A DNA stretch of 64,000 nucleotides. Origin: Sinisalibacter aestuarii. GTDB lineage: Bacteria > Pseudomonadota > Alphaproteobacteria > Rhodobacterales > Rhodobacteraceae. Within the stretch, counting starts at the first letter, position 1; each line of letters starts with the position of its first letter. The stretch lies in assembly GCF_027923545.1 (NCBI RefSeq), contig NZ_BROH01000014.1:1-64000 (forward strand). The letters are read 5' to 3'. The notes under the pieces are model-generated. The model saw only the letters and a program-made list of their open reading frames with translations. It was not told the DNA's origin and did no database searches. Position numbers and translations under genes: made by a program. This document shows positions 35,797 through 43,874 of the stretch, in pieces.

Positions 35797-36515
35797 TCGG
35801 ACACCTCGACGTCGACCGACAGGCAGTAGCCGCCGCTTCTGATCGTCTTGATAATACGTGGACGGAGAATGTCGGGCTCGAGCTTTCGCCGAAGGCGCGA
35901 AATCTGGTTGTCAATTTTCCTGTCCAACGGACCAGCGGAAATGCCCTGAGAAAGATCTAGCAACTGATCGCGGCTCAACACCATCCGAGGGCGCTCCAGA
36001 AGGACCGTCAGCAGTTTGAATTCTGCGACCGTAAGAGCGGTCTCTTGTCCCGCGTCGTCGAGAAGCACCTGCCGGTCTACATCCAAGGTAAGGTGTGCAA
36101 AGCGGACTTTGCGGCCGCTCAGAGATCCGGTGAAGGCCTCTTTGTGCTCGCTTCTTCGCAGGACGGCTTTGATCCTCGCAAGGAGTTCGCGTGGATTAAA
36201 CGGCTTGGGAAGATAATCGTCCGCACCGATCTCCAAACCGACAATACGGTCCGCATCTTCACCGAGCGCGGTTAACATGATGATCGGCAGTCGCCCTTCG
36301 CTTGACAGACGTTGGCAAACGGAAAGGCCATCCTCGCCAGGCATCATGATATCCAGGACCAGTAGGTCGAAGCTTCCGACAGCCAGCTTCGCGTCCATCT
36401 CCGCCGCATCCTTGGCAGCGGTTGCTCGCATGCCATTCTTTTCCAGATAGCGGGTTACACTTTTCCGGATCTGTTCATGGTCATCCACGACGAGAATATG
36501 TGGCGCGTGTTGCAT
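35793..36515 (-). CDS. OmpR-family response regulator
   Basis: A 240-residue regulator with a receiver domain (HILVVDDHEQ; phosphoacceptor Asp in LLVLDIMMPGEDG; conserved Lys in YLPKPFNPREL) and a C-terminal winged helix (TVAEFKLLTVLLERP, LDRKIDNQISRLRRKLE). It is the partner of the kinase gene it overlaps. An imperfect inverted repeat lies just upstream at 36561-36599, between this gene and the divergent Met-rich EF-hand gene, and is a candidate binding site. Confidence 0.93.
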   Translation of the reverse strand: MQHAPHILVVDDHEQIRKSVTRYLEKNGMRATAAKDAAEMDAKLAVGSFDLLVLDIMMPGEDGLSVCQRLSSEGRLPIIMLTALGEDADRIVGLEIGADDYLPKPFNPRELLARIKAVLRRSEHKEAFTGSLSGRKVRFAHLTLDVDRQVLLDDAGQETALTVAEFKLLTVLLERPRMVLSRDQLLDLSQGISAGPLDRKIDNQISRLRRKLEPDILRPRIIKTIRSGGYCLSVDVEVSE

Positions 36516-36683
36516 GGGGCCCTTCTAAAGCATTGGAAATCAGACGGTCAGGTTCCTTTTTGTCGCCAATTGTATCAGCCCCTGTCCATTGCGACAGACG
36601 GATACAAATCCACGGGTGTACGTCCTTACATTCAAATGTTTGATGCCAAGTTGTATGAGGTCAAAAGAAGGAAAGGCTTCAAA

Positions 36684-37307
36684 ATGTCCTACTCAACAAA
36701 AGTTTCTACCGGTCTTCTGGTTGCCGTTCTCACAGCAGGTGCTGCGCTCGCCGATGACAGCCATCACCAAGCTGCGGGCGGTGAAAGCGTCTCTCCCAAT
36801 GTACTTGCTCAACCGATGGCAGGGACGGGCGGGCCCGGAATGATGATGGGTGGCGGCATGATGGATCCCAGTCAGATGGCCGAGCATCTTCAGATGATGC
36901 ACGGCATGATGCGCATGATGATGCAAATGCATTCGGGCATGATGAGCGGAAACGGCAGCATGATGGGACCAAGCACAACCGGTCAAGGTATGTTCCCGAT
37001 GATGGGGGGCAACATGATGTCAATGTTCGATATGGATGGAAACGGCGCGGTGTCTCCCGAAGAGGCGCATGAGGGCCTTCAGTCGATGCTGTCGGACTAT
37101 GACGCCGACGGTAATGGCACGCTCTCGATTGACGAATTCGCGTCGCTTCACGCCAAGGCGATGCGCGAGACCATGGTCGATCGTTTCCAGATGCTTGATG
37201 CTGATGGCGACGGCCAGATTTCTCAAGGCGAAATGGTCGCCCCTGCCGACAACATGGCACAGGGTATGGCCGCAAATCCCGGAATGATGACGGACGAAGA
37301 CAACTGA
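36684..37307 (+). CDS. Secreted Met-rich EF-hand protein
   Basis: A 207-residue periplasmic protein with a signal peptide (LTAGAALADD). It has a methionine-rich block (residues ~48-115; repeats such as GMMMGGGMMDP, MMHGMMRMMMQMHSGMM), then three EF-hand-like loops (DMDGNGAVSPEE, DADGNGTLSIDE, DADGDGQISQGE). The Met block should bind Cu(I)/Ag(I) and the EF-hands Ca2+ or another divalent cation. The start at 36684 has AAGGAAAGG upstream. It diverges from the two-component system, a natural control point. Confidence 0.88.
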   Translation: MSYSTKVSTGLLVAVLTAGAALADDSHHQAAGGESVSPNVLAQPMAGTGGPGMMMGGGMMDPSQMAEHLQMMHGMMRMMMQMHSGMMSGNGSMMGPSTTGQGMFPMMGGNMMSMFDMDGNGAVSPEEAHEGLQSMLSDYDADGNGTLSIDEFASLHAKAMRETMVDRFQMLDADGDGQISQGEMVAPADNMAQGMAANPGMMTDEDN

Positions 37308-37331
37308 ACCCCGTCGTTCAGAAATTCCCCA

Positions 37332-37376
37332 TTCAGGTAAGCCCGTCAACGGTTCGGTGCTTTGGGTTTGCCTGAA
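37332..37376 (+). other. RNA hairpin between EF-hand and DUF302 genes
   Basis: TTCAGGTAAGCCC (37332-37344) can pair with GGGTTTGCCTGAA (37364-37376) as a 13-bp stem with two G-U pairs and a 19-base loop. There is no T run after it, so it may be an attenuator or processing site instead of a terminator. Confidence 0.45.
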
Positions 37377-37396
37377 CAAGATCGAGAGGGCTCAAA

Positions 37397-37783
37397 ATGA
37401 GTTATACCTACAACAGACATCTGCCCAATACGGCGATTGATGATGCGGAGATGCGCCTGCGCGAAGCCCTGAAAGAAAAGGGATTTGGTGTACTGACCGA
37501 AATCGACGTACAGGCAACAATGAAGAAAAAGATTGACCGCGACATGGATGGATACCGCATTCTGGGTGCGTGCAACCCTCATATGGCATGGGAGGCCATT
37601 GGGCTGGAGCCCCGTATAGGATCGATGCTGCCTTGCAATGTGATCTTGCGGACGGTCGAAAACGGCACTGAAATCAGCGCTGTTGATCCAGTGGCTTCGA
37701 TGGCCGCTGTCGAGAATGAGAAGCTGCACGAAGTCGCCGCGCAGGTGCGCGATATGCTGCGATCTGCGGTTGATAATGCATAA
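37397..37783 (+). CDS. DUF302-family protein
   Basis: A 128-residue cytoplasmic-looking protein of the DUF302 family: AEMRLREALKEKGFGVLTEIDV at the start and a middle GYRILGACNPHMAWEAIG, with the conserved CNP. Members of this family are common beside thiol, sulfur and metal genes, but their chemistry is not firmly known. It has GAGAGGG before the ATG and is followed 21 bases later by a rhodanese gene. Confidence 0.88.
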   Translation: MSYTYNRHLPNTAIDDAEMRLREALKEKGFGVLTEIDVQATMKKKIDRDMDGYRILGACNPHMAWEAIGLEPRIGSMLPCNVILRTVENGTEISAVDPVASMAAVENEKLHEVAAQVRDMLRSAVDNA

Positions 37784-37804
37784 ACTAAACTGAGGAGGCA
37801 GACC

Positions 37805-38266
37805 ATGCTGAGCCGCCGTCAAACTTTTGGCCTGTTCGCATCGAGCACCTTGCTTGCCTATTCGCCAGCTTGGGCTGACAACCATGACGTATGGGCGCTC
37901 GATACTCTCCATGATGCGCTGAAAAGCGATTTGGCAAGGCTTGTGGACATCCGCAGACCCGAGGAATGGCAAGATACCGGCGTCGCGGAGGGGGCGTGGC
38001 CAATCGACATGACCCATCCGCGGTTCGGGGAGCGCCTCTTCGACGCCCGCGATCTTGCTGCGGGACGCCCGGTCGCCCTGATTTGTCGGACCGGCCATCG
38101 CTCAGGTCTCGTAATGAGCAAGTTGCGTGAAGCGAAAGCTGCCGGCTTTGTTGACGCCGTAGGCGGGATGCTTGGCGCCCCGGGGAGATCCGGCTGGATC
38201 GAGCAAGGTCTGCCGACAGTAACAAGAGAAGCCGCACTGGCCGCCCTCCCAAGTGAGCTAGCGTGA
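37805..38266 (+). CDS. Secreted rhodanese-domain protein
   Basis: A 153-residue periplasmic rhodanese. It has a Tat-type leader (LSRRQTFGLFASS), the LVDIRRPEEW motif and the active-site loop CRTGHRSG with the catalytic Cys. Rhodaneses move sulfane sulfur; a secreted one in a copper operon may supply or remove sulfur for Cu binding or detoxification. It lies between the DUF302 gene and a multicopper oxidase gene. Confidence 0.9.
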   Translation: MLSRRQTFGLFASSTLLAYSPAWADNHDVWALDTLHDALKSDLARLVDIRRPEEWQDTGVAEGAWPIDMTHPRFGERLFDARDLAAGRPVALICRTGHRSGLVMSKLREAKAAGFVDAVGGMLGAPGRSGWIEQGLPTVTREAALAALPSELA

Positions 38267-38281
38267 GACACAAGCTATACC

Positions 38282-39730
38282 ATGACAAATCGTAGAGCCT
38301 TCATCGCCGGCTTGGCTGGCCTGCCGTTCGCCACAGGTCCGCTGGCGGCCATCGCACAGGGGAGTGTCAGGGCGTTGGCTATGCCACCATTGCTCGACGC
38401 AACCCGCGATCGGCATTTCCGTCTGACTGCCCAAAAGGGCAAGACCGATTTTACAGGACTGGGCGGCGGTGAGACCTGGGGGTTCAACCAATCCTTTTTG
38501 GGGCCTACGCTACGTCTTCCCGCAGGAGCTTCGACGCAAGCACAGATCGACAATACGCTGTCAGAGAAAATCTCGGTGCACTGGCACGGTATGCTGATAC
38601 CCGGCGAAGTTGACGGCGGCCCACACCAGACCATTGAACCGGGCACGACTTGGTTTCCCGAACTGGATCTGACACAACCACCCGCTACTCTTTGGTACCA
38701 CTCGCACGTTCATGGTGACACCGGACGACAAGTTCAAAGGGGATTGGCCGGTGTGATCCACGTTGATGACGGTCGGGACGATGCTCGGGGTCTCCCGATC
38801 TCATACGGCGTCGATGATTTGACCTTGGTTCTGCAAGACCGCCGGTTCGACCGGCAGGGCCGCATCGATTATGGCCTGTCTATGCCAGATCAGATGATGG
38901 GTTTCATGGGCAATGTCATTCTTGTTAACGGTCAGCTAGGCACCCAGGCTGTCGTCCCTCGCGGTATTGTCCGTTTGCGCTTGCTCAACGGCTCGAACGC
39001 GAGGATTTATCCCCTATCGTTTTCTGACCGTCGCGAGATGCACCTCATCGCGACGGACAGTGGCTATCTCAATCAACCTGTCGCCATTGAGTCCCTCGTG
39101 ATCGCTCCCGGCGAACGATACGAAGTCCTCGTCGATTTTTCGGGAGGAGAGGCTGGCACGCTGGTATCCTCTGCAAATCCCAATCAGATGATGGGTGGGA
39201 TGATGGGCGGCGCGAGCACTGCTGGGGGGAGCTTCGTAGTTGTACCCTTTGGTGTGGATGCGAGACTTCCTGCCCGCATTCTGGAAATACCCGCCGACTT
39301 GGGCGGCGTCCTGCCTGACGGTGAGGCCCGATCAGTCAATACACGTCAGATCACACTCGATATGCCAATGGGGATGGGCATGATGATGCGTAGGTCGAAT
39401 GATCGGTTTGCGATCAATGGGCAGTCCTTCGACATGGGGAGGATAGACTTGTCTCTTTCGAAGGGGGCGACCGAGATTTGGCAAGTCTCCTCAAACATGA
39501 TGATGCACCCGTTTCATGTTCATGGCGTGAGGTTTCAGGTGCTCGCCGAAAACGGAAAGAAACCAAGCATACAAAATTCTGGCTGGAAGGATACCGTGCT
39601 CGTAAATGGCCGAGTCGATATCCTGGTCAGCTTTGAGCAGACGGCAGATCGCGCCAATCCCTTCATGTATCACTGTCACATCCTTGAACACGAAGATGGA
39701 GGAATGATGGCGCAGTTCACGGTCACATGA
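38282..39730 (+). CDS. CueO-like multicopper oxidase with Met-rich insert
   Basis: A 482-residue Tat-exported (TNRRAFIAGLAG) oxidase. All copper motifs are present: HWHG at 100-103, HSH at 140-142, MHPFHVHG near 405 and HCHILEHEDGGMM from 464. A Met-rich stretch (NQMMGGMMGG near residue 305, plus MPMGMGMMMRR near 365) resembles the Met-rich segments that guide Cu(I) in CueO. It overlaps the following membrane-protein gene by four bases. It is the third multicopper oxidase in the window and the most CueO-like. Confidence 0.94.
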   Translation: MTNRRAFIAGLAGLPFATGPLAAIAQGSVRALAMPPLLDATRDRHFRLTAQKGKTDFTGLGGGETWGFNQSFLGPTLRLPAGASTQAQIDNTLSEKISVHWHGMLIPGEVDGGPHQTIEPGTTWFPELDLTQPPATLWYHSHVHGDTGRQVQRGLAGVIHVDDGRDDARGLPISYGVDDLTLVLQDRRFDRQGRIDYGLSMPDQMMGFMGNVILVNGQLGTQAVVPRGIVRLRLLNGSNARIYPLSFSDRREMHLIATDSGYLNQPVAIESLVIAPGERYEVLVDFSGGEAGTLVSSANPNQMMGGMMGGASTAGGSFVVVPFGVDARLPARILEIPADLGGVLPDGEARSVNTRQITLDMPMGMGMMMRRSNDRFAINGQSFDMGRIDLSLSKGATEIWQVSSNMMMHPFHVHGVRFQVLAENGKKPSIQNSGWKDTVLVNGRVDILVSFEQTADRANPFMYHCHILEHEDGGMMAQFTVT

Positions 39731-40419
39731 TCGTGCAAGCATGGGGATATGGTCGCCTGATTGGTTGTTTGGCGATAGCAACAGTTCTGTCTCTTGCAGC
39801 TTTCGGTTTTTTTTCGGGCACGGTTTCTCTGAGCAATCTTGGGGTCGCCTTTTCACAGGCTGAAGTGCAGCGCCATATTGAAAATGCCGGAGCCGTTGGC
39901 CCCCTCGCGGTTATTGCACTCATGGCCCTCGCGATTGTCGCAAGCCCCATACCGAGCGCACCAATCGCACTTGCCGCCGGGGCTGCATTTGGTCACTATC
40001 TCGGAGCCGCCTACGTAGCCATAGGCTCGGAGCTCGGTGCTACAATCGCATTTGTCTTCGCGCGAAAACTCGGTCGAAGCACAGTTCGGCGTTTTTTGGG
40101 TAAGTATTCAGAGTTCGGGCTGTTGGGGTCGCAAAAGGCTCTGATGTTATCAGTGTTTGCGTCCCGCCTGCTTCCATTCGTTTCTTTCGATGCAATCAGC
40201 TATGTTGCGGGCTTGAGCCAACTTCATCTATGGCGCTTCATGCTGGCAACTTTTGCCGGGATTTTGCCGGCGAGTTTTGTTCTTGCCCATTTTGGAGCTG
40301 TGGCCATGTCAGGGGATTGGGGAACGGCTGAATGGATCACGATAGGACTTGGGGTTGTGACAGCACTGCCTTTTGTCTTTTTGACCCTCAAAAATAGAAA
40401 GCAGATCGACGATGAATAG
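39727..40419 (+). CDS. VTT-domain (TVP38/TMEM64 family) membrane protein
   Basis: A 230-residue membrane protein with about six helices and the VTT core PIPSAPIALAAGAAFGHYLG and SELGATIAFVFARKLGR. Relatives (DedA/TVP38) are linked to lipid scrambling and metal tolerance. It overlaps the multicopper oxidase gene upstream and the permease gene downstream, so all three are probably one translational unit. Its direct role with copper is unknown. Confidence 0.9.
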   Translation: MIVQAWGYGRLIGCLAIATVLSLAAFGFFSGTVSLSNLGVAFSQAEVQRHIENAGAVGPLAVIALMALAIVASPIPSAPIALAAGAAFGHYLGAAYVAIGSELGATIAFVFARKLGRSTVRRFLGKYSEFGLLGSQKALMLSVFASRLLPFVSFDAISYVAGLSQLHLWRFMLATFAGILPASFVLAHFGAVAMSGDWGTAEWITIGLGVVTALPFVFLTLKNRKQIDDE

Positions 40420-41734
40420 CGACTATAAAGCGGGCAGCATTTCTCTTTGGGATGCCGTCGCCATGGGGACTGGTGTCATGATTGGCGCCGGAATTCTGGC
40501 ACTCACAGGCCAAATTGCGGAACTGGCCGGCCCTACCTTTCCACTTGTGTTCATCGTTGGAGCCATCGTTACAGCCTTCAGCGCTTACACTTACATAAGA
40601 ATGTCCAATGCCTACCCGTCAGCTGGCGGAATTGGAATGATCCTGCAAAAGGCCTATGGACCAACCGCCGTAGCCGCTGCAGCGGCTTTGCTTATGGCTC
40701 TGTCAATGGTCATTAACGAAAGCCTAGTCGCACGGACCTTCGCAAACTATTTGCTCCGTGGACTGGGCATTGCACCAGATGGCTTACTGGTTCCGGCAAT
40801 AGGCGTTGCTCTCATTATCGCAGCCTATGTCGTCAACATCTCGGGCAACCGCTCTGTAGGCTGGATTTCCCAGTTGCTCGCGGTACTGAAGGTTGGCGGT
40901 ATCACTCTGTTTGGGATCTCTGCGCTTTGGGCCGGCGGGTTTACTTTTGGCACAACAGGAGATGGAACAGCTTCACAGGGTCTCAGCGGATTTGTTGGTG
41001 CCACAGCGTTGGCAATTCTGGCATTCAAAGGGTTCACGACAATCACCAACAGCGGCGCCGAGATAGTGGACCCACACCGCAACATCGGACGCGCGATCAT
41101 CATTTCATTGGCGGTCTGCGTAGTGGTGTATCTCTTGGTAGCATTTGCGGTGGGAAGCAGCTTGCCGCTTGGCAAGATCGTCGAAGCAAAAGACTATGCG
41201 CTCGCGGAAGCGGCAGCACCGTCCCTTGGGGAAACGGGCTTCTATCTGACCGTCGCGCTCGCTTTGATCGCAACTGCATCAGGCGTGATTGCCAGCATCT
41301 TTGCGGTATCTCGTATGTTGGCAATGCTGACAGAGATGAAATTGATCCCGCACAGTCATTTTGGGATGTCAGGCGGAGTCCGCGACCATACACTGATCTA
41401 CACAGTAGTGATTGCGAGCCTGCTGACCATTCTCTTCGACGTTAGCCGAATAGCGTCGATGGGGGCCTTCTTTTACCTTGTAATGGATATGGTTATTCAC
41501 TGGGGAGTGTACCGAAACCTTAGGGCCGAGCTTTCTGCGCATGGATGGATCATGTTGACTGCAATCGGTCTCGACGCGATCGTGCTTGCCGTATTCGCTT
41601 CACTAAAGTGGCAGAGCGATCCAATGATTGTAGTGGTCGCATTCGCGATCATGGCTTGTGTATTGATCTTTGAGCATTGGTTTCTTCAGCGCACAAAAAC
41701 CGAGCCACATCAACATGATCACAATGGGCATTGA
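40412..41734 (+). CDS. APC-family permease
   Basis: A 440-residue transporter with ~12 membrane helices. The first helix carries the APC signature MGTGVMIGAGILALTG. Others include SNAYPSAGGIGMILQKAYG and a mid-region FKGFTTITNSGAEIVDPHRNIGRAI. It probably imports an amino acid or amine. The C-terminus ends in a His-rich tail (EPHQHDHNGH), which is unusual for the family and may bind metal. It overlaps the VTT gene by eight bases and is the last gene of the copper island. Confidence 0.9.
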   Translation: MNSDYKAGSISLWDAVAMGTGVMIGAGILALTGQIAELAGPTFPLVFIVGAIVTAFSAYTYIRMSNAYPSAGGIGMILQKAYGPTAVAAAAALLMALSMVINESLVARTFANYLLRGLGIAPDGLLVPAIGVALIIAAYVVNISGNRSVGWISQLLAVLKVGGITLFGISALWAGGFTFGTTGDGTASQGLSGFVGATALAILAFKGFTTITNSGAEIVDPHRNIGRAIIISLAVCVVVYLLVAFAVGSSLPLGKIVEAKDYALAEAAAPSLGETGFYLTVALALIATASGVIASIFAVSRMLAMLTEMKLIPHSHFGMSGGVRDHTLIYTVVIASLLTILFDVSRIASMGAFFYLVMDMVIHWGVYRNLRAELSAHGWIMLTAIGLDAIVLAVFASLKWQSDPMIVVVAFAIMACVLIFEHWFLQRTKTEPHQHDHNGH

Positions 41735-41805
41735 GTGCTCGCGTGATGACCAGGTATCGAAGCAGTAATTCTTAGCGCTTCCAACATTCAAATTGGTCGG
41801 GTTTG

Positions 41806-41928
41806 AGCGATTTTGAGACCCACTTTGCCGATGTGTAGGACTACTTTCGTTGCCTCGATGGCGGGCGCCAACGCGCGTTTCACGAGGTCAGTGAAGACTA
41901 TGGAAGACTGGTCGAGCCATTGAAATGA
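41806..41928 (+). pseudogene. Broken copy of the small exported protein gene at 3070
   Basis: These 123 bases match the C-terminal half of the gene at 3070-3324 on the same strand. Read in frame they give SDFETHFADV, a stop (TAG where the intact gene has CAG), then DYFRCLDGGRQRAFHEVSEDY. The core is nearly identical at DNA level (GGACTACTTTCGTTG). The N-terminal part and signal peptide are missing. This marks the return to plasmid-type DNA after the copper island. Confidence 0.82.
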
Positions 41929-41942
41929 GGAAACGCAAGGGC

Positions 41943-42263
41943 TTAACCGCCGTCGAGATCCTCGTAGTAGACGAGCGCGGGCATGTTGCGGCGCTGATGC
42001 ACGATGCGCAGGATGACTGCCGCCCCATCCGCCGCATCTAGCCGCTTGTAGAAGATCACGTGACGTTGGCAGTTGACGGACCGCAACCCCGGAACGAAGA
42101 GACTCCTGTCCCGACCCCGGTCGGGATCCCCGGTGATCTGCTCGAAGGCGTTGACCAACTGGCGGTAATAGACGAGCCATTGGTCCCTACCCCAAGTTTC
42201 GACGGTGTAGGCACGGATCTCTTCAAGGTCGGCCCTGGCCCGACCGGAAAGTCGAATAATCAT
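41943..42263 (-). CDS. parE: ParE/RelE-family toxin
   Basis: A 106-residue toxin of the ParE/RelE superfamily. Typical features are the N-terminal LSGRARADLEEIRAYTVETWG and the C-terminal VNCQRHVIFYKR followed by ILRIVHQRRNMP. ParE toxins inhibit gyrase. It lies five bases downstream of its antitoxin gene on the same strand, forming a plasmid-stability module. It looks intact. Confidence 0.94.
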   Translation of the reverse strand: MIIRLSGRARADLEEIRAYTVETWGRDQWLVYYRQLVNAFEQITGDPDRGRDRSLFVPGLRSVNCQRHVIFYKRLDAADGAAVILRIVHQRRNMPALVYYEDLDGG

Positions 42264-42268
42264 ATGGG

Positions 42269-42511
42269 TCAGCGATCAAATGCATCCGGTTCGAAGGCAT
42301 GAGCATCGAACTCGGCGAAATCCCCATTTTCGGCCAGGGAGGCTGCTTCCTCTAGGTCGGCCTTGAGGGCATAGAACTGCCGGGCGCCATCCTTCTCCAT
42401 CAGCATCCTTACGCCGGCGCGCACGACTTCGCTCAGATTGGCGTAGGCGCCGGACTCGATCTGCGCCTGCACATATTTCTGCATCGGTTCGGTCAGGTGG
42501 ACGTTTGGCAT
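42269..42511 (-). CDS. parD: ParD-family antitoxin
   Basis: An 80-residue antitoxin. The N-terminal ribbon-helix-helix part (NVHLTEPMQKYVQAQIESGAYANLSEVVRAGVRML) binds DNA and should autoregulate the pair. The acidic C-terminal tail (EEAASLAENGDFAEFD) would wrap the toxin. The gene precedes parE by five bases. Confidence 0.94.
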   Translation of the reverse strand: MPNVHLTEPMQKYVQAQIESGAYANLSEVVRAGVRMLMEKDGARQFYALKADLEEAASLAENGDFAEFDAHAFEPDAFDR

Positions 42512-42927
42512 CAGACTCTCCTATCCATGCTCAATCGTATCAGATACTGACATAGATATTCAAGCTCATGCTCGATCCCAACTTGGGCCCTAAATCGGCT
42601 CGCTGGCTGCTCCCGCCCTTCTGCTCCCGGATTCCATGCGGAGAGCCGGGCCGGGCAGTTTCCCGATACAGCCCTTCCCGAGGCCAGGAGCGCTGCGCCA
42701 CGCGGTTTGGAGGGCTCATTCGATCTGTCCTTCCGTGACCACTTTCGCGGCCACATTGGAACACCCAATTTCCCCTTTGTAACAGACGTTTGTTTAGCAG
42801 CTAACATGAAAGGGGTCCGCAATTTTGGCCACTTTCAAGACGCAGAAGCAGCCAGAACCGGCGTCAGATCTTGGAAGCGGTCAAGCGACACAAGCGAACA
42901 GTCGCAAGCAACCATCAATCAAATCTC
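42512..42927. other. Gap without a recognisable gene
   Basis: About 416 bases between parD and the shared promoter element. Open frames exist on both strands, but none has a good ribosome site, a recognisable family or a convincing composition. The parD promoter must lie at its left end. It may hold decayed plasmid DNA. Confidence 0.5.
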
Positions 42928-42958
42928 CTTGCTATCATTAATGTTGTTTCGTATCGCT
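42928..42958 (+). promoter_or_regulatory. Shared 31-bp promoter element, copy 2
   Basis: TTGCTA (42929-42934), a 17-base spacer with the palindrome CATTAATG, and TATCGC (42952-42957). It differs from the copy at 2917-2947 by a single base. It lies 26 bases upstream of the ATG at 42985. Confidence 0.7.
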
Positions 42959-42984
42959 GCACCATTATAGATGGAGTCGGCATC

Positions 42985-43638
42985 ATGAAGCACGTGATCC
43001 ACAGCGTGGCAACAGCCACGGCACTAACCATATCCGGACTAATGGCCTCGTCAGGTCCGGCTCAGGCCTATCAGGTGGACTGTGCAATCCTCCTCTGCCT
43101 TGCGGGCGGCTGGCCTGCCTCCGCGCCCTGCGCGCATGCCAGAGCGGTCTTCATTCGGCGGATCACACCATGGCCGATCGAGCCGCCCTTACAAATCTGG
43201 CGGTGTCCGATGGGTGTGTCGTTCAACGATCCCAGCCCGATGTCGCCTATGGAACGCCTTTATGACACCACGTTCCGCGATCCGCCCGAACCGCAGGAAT
43301 CGACTTCGAAACCCCTTGTTCGCGTCCAAGCAGATGAGCAAGCTGACATCGACATTTCGGGCGACGCCTTTGATTTCGTGCGCAGCATACGGGTCTATCA
43401 CATCCAGTATCGCCAGCACGAAAACCGAGATGGCGACTGCAATCGCAGCGACTCGACGCGATTGGGGTCCTACGGCGTGCAGGGCGACTACCGATGGACA
43501 AGATCCACCGTGGGCCAGGTGCCAGCCGCATCCGGCCTGAGCATCCCGAATGGATGCGGCAGCTACTTTTACCGTTCCGTCTTCGTCGACTGGCGTGATC
43601 ACGCCGGGAACTATGGCTCTGAAGAGGTTCGCTACTGA
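42985..43638 (+). CDS. Exported protein of the plasmid region, unknown function
   Basis: A 217-residue secreted protein with a clear signal peptide (LMASSGPAQAYQ). The mature protein begins with several cysteines (VDCAILLCLAGGWP, APCAH, WRCP) and continues with an acidic middle and a C-terminal beta-rich part with two further cysteines (GDCNRSD, NGCGSYFYR). No named family is recognised. Its promoter is shared with the virB operon, so it probably belongs to the conjugation functions. Its ATG has ATGGAG nine bases upstream. Confidence 0.75.
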   Translation: MKHVIHSVATATALTISGLMASSGPAQAYQVDCAILLCLAGGWPASAPCAHARAVFIRRITPWPIEPPLQIWRCPMGVSFNDPSPMSPMERLYDTTFRDPPEPQESTSKPLVRVQADEQADIDISGDAFDFVRSIRVYHIQYRQHENRDGDCNRSDSTRLGSYGVQGDYRWTRSTVGQVPAASGLSIPNGCGSYFYRSVFVDWRDHAGNYGSEEVRY

Positions 43639-43646
43639 CAAAATCT

Positions 43647-43667
43647 GCGCGCGGTATTACCGCGCGC
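43647..43667 (+). terminator. Hairpin after the exported-protein gene
   Basis: A 9-bp perfect GC stem (GCGCGCGGT/ACCGCGCGC, loop ATT) starts nine bases after the stop codon at 43638. There is no T run, so it is only a possible terminator. Confidence 0.5.
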
Positions 43668-43745
43668 GTCCTGACAACCCCGCACGGAAGGCTGTGCAAA
43701 ACCCCCGAAAAGGAGACGACGCCAGACCGTGAAGCCTGACGCCGT

Positions 43746-43778
43746 GCTAGAAAACTCCGTGAACAAGAGTTTCCTAGC
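43746..43778. repeat. 12-bp inverted repeat upstream of the HTH gene
   Basis: GCTAGAAAACTC (43746-43757) and GAGTTTCCTAGC (43767-43778) are complementary except for one position. The repeat lies about 100 bases before the helix-turn-helix gene and could be an operator or an RNA control structure. Confidence 0.6.
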
Positions 43779-43799
43779 GCACCGCTAAAACACCCGCAA

Positions 43800-43820
43800 C
43801 CAGCAAAGTTGTTTTGCTGG
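43800..43820. repeat. 8-bp hairpin upstream of the HTH gene
   Basis: CCAGCAAA (43800-43807) and TTTGCTGG (43813-43820) form a perfect stem with a 5-base loop. It lies 54 bases before the ATG at 43875 and is the third dyad in this short leader. Confidence 0.55.
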
Positions 43821-43874
43821 CAAGAATGTTGTTGTCTCACGACATGGCGTCGGTTCTCCAAGGAGACCTCGACC

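Noticed and set aside
41735-41805. Search for an insertion-sequence end or target duplication at the right edge of the copper island, compared with 3325-3400
   Set aside because: No convincing direct or inverted repeat shared by the two junctions was found by eye.
42511-42822. A 103-codon minus-strand frame upstream of parD
   Set aside because: It ends at parD, has no ribosome site or family resemblance, and overlaps the region where the parD promoter must lie.
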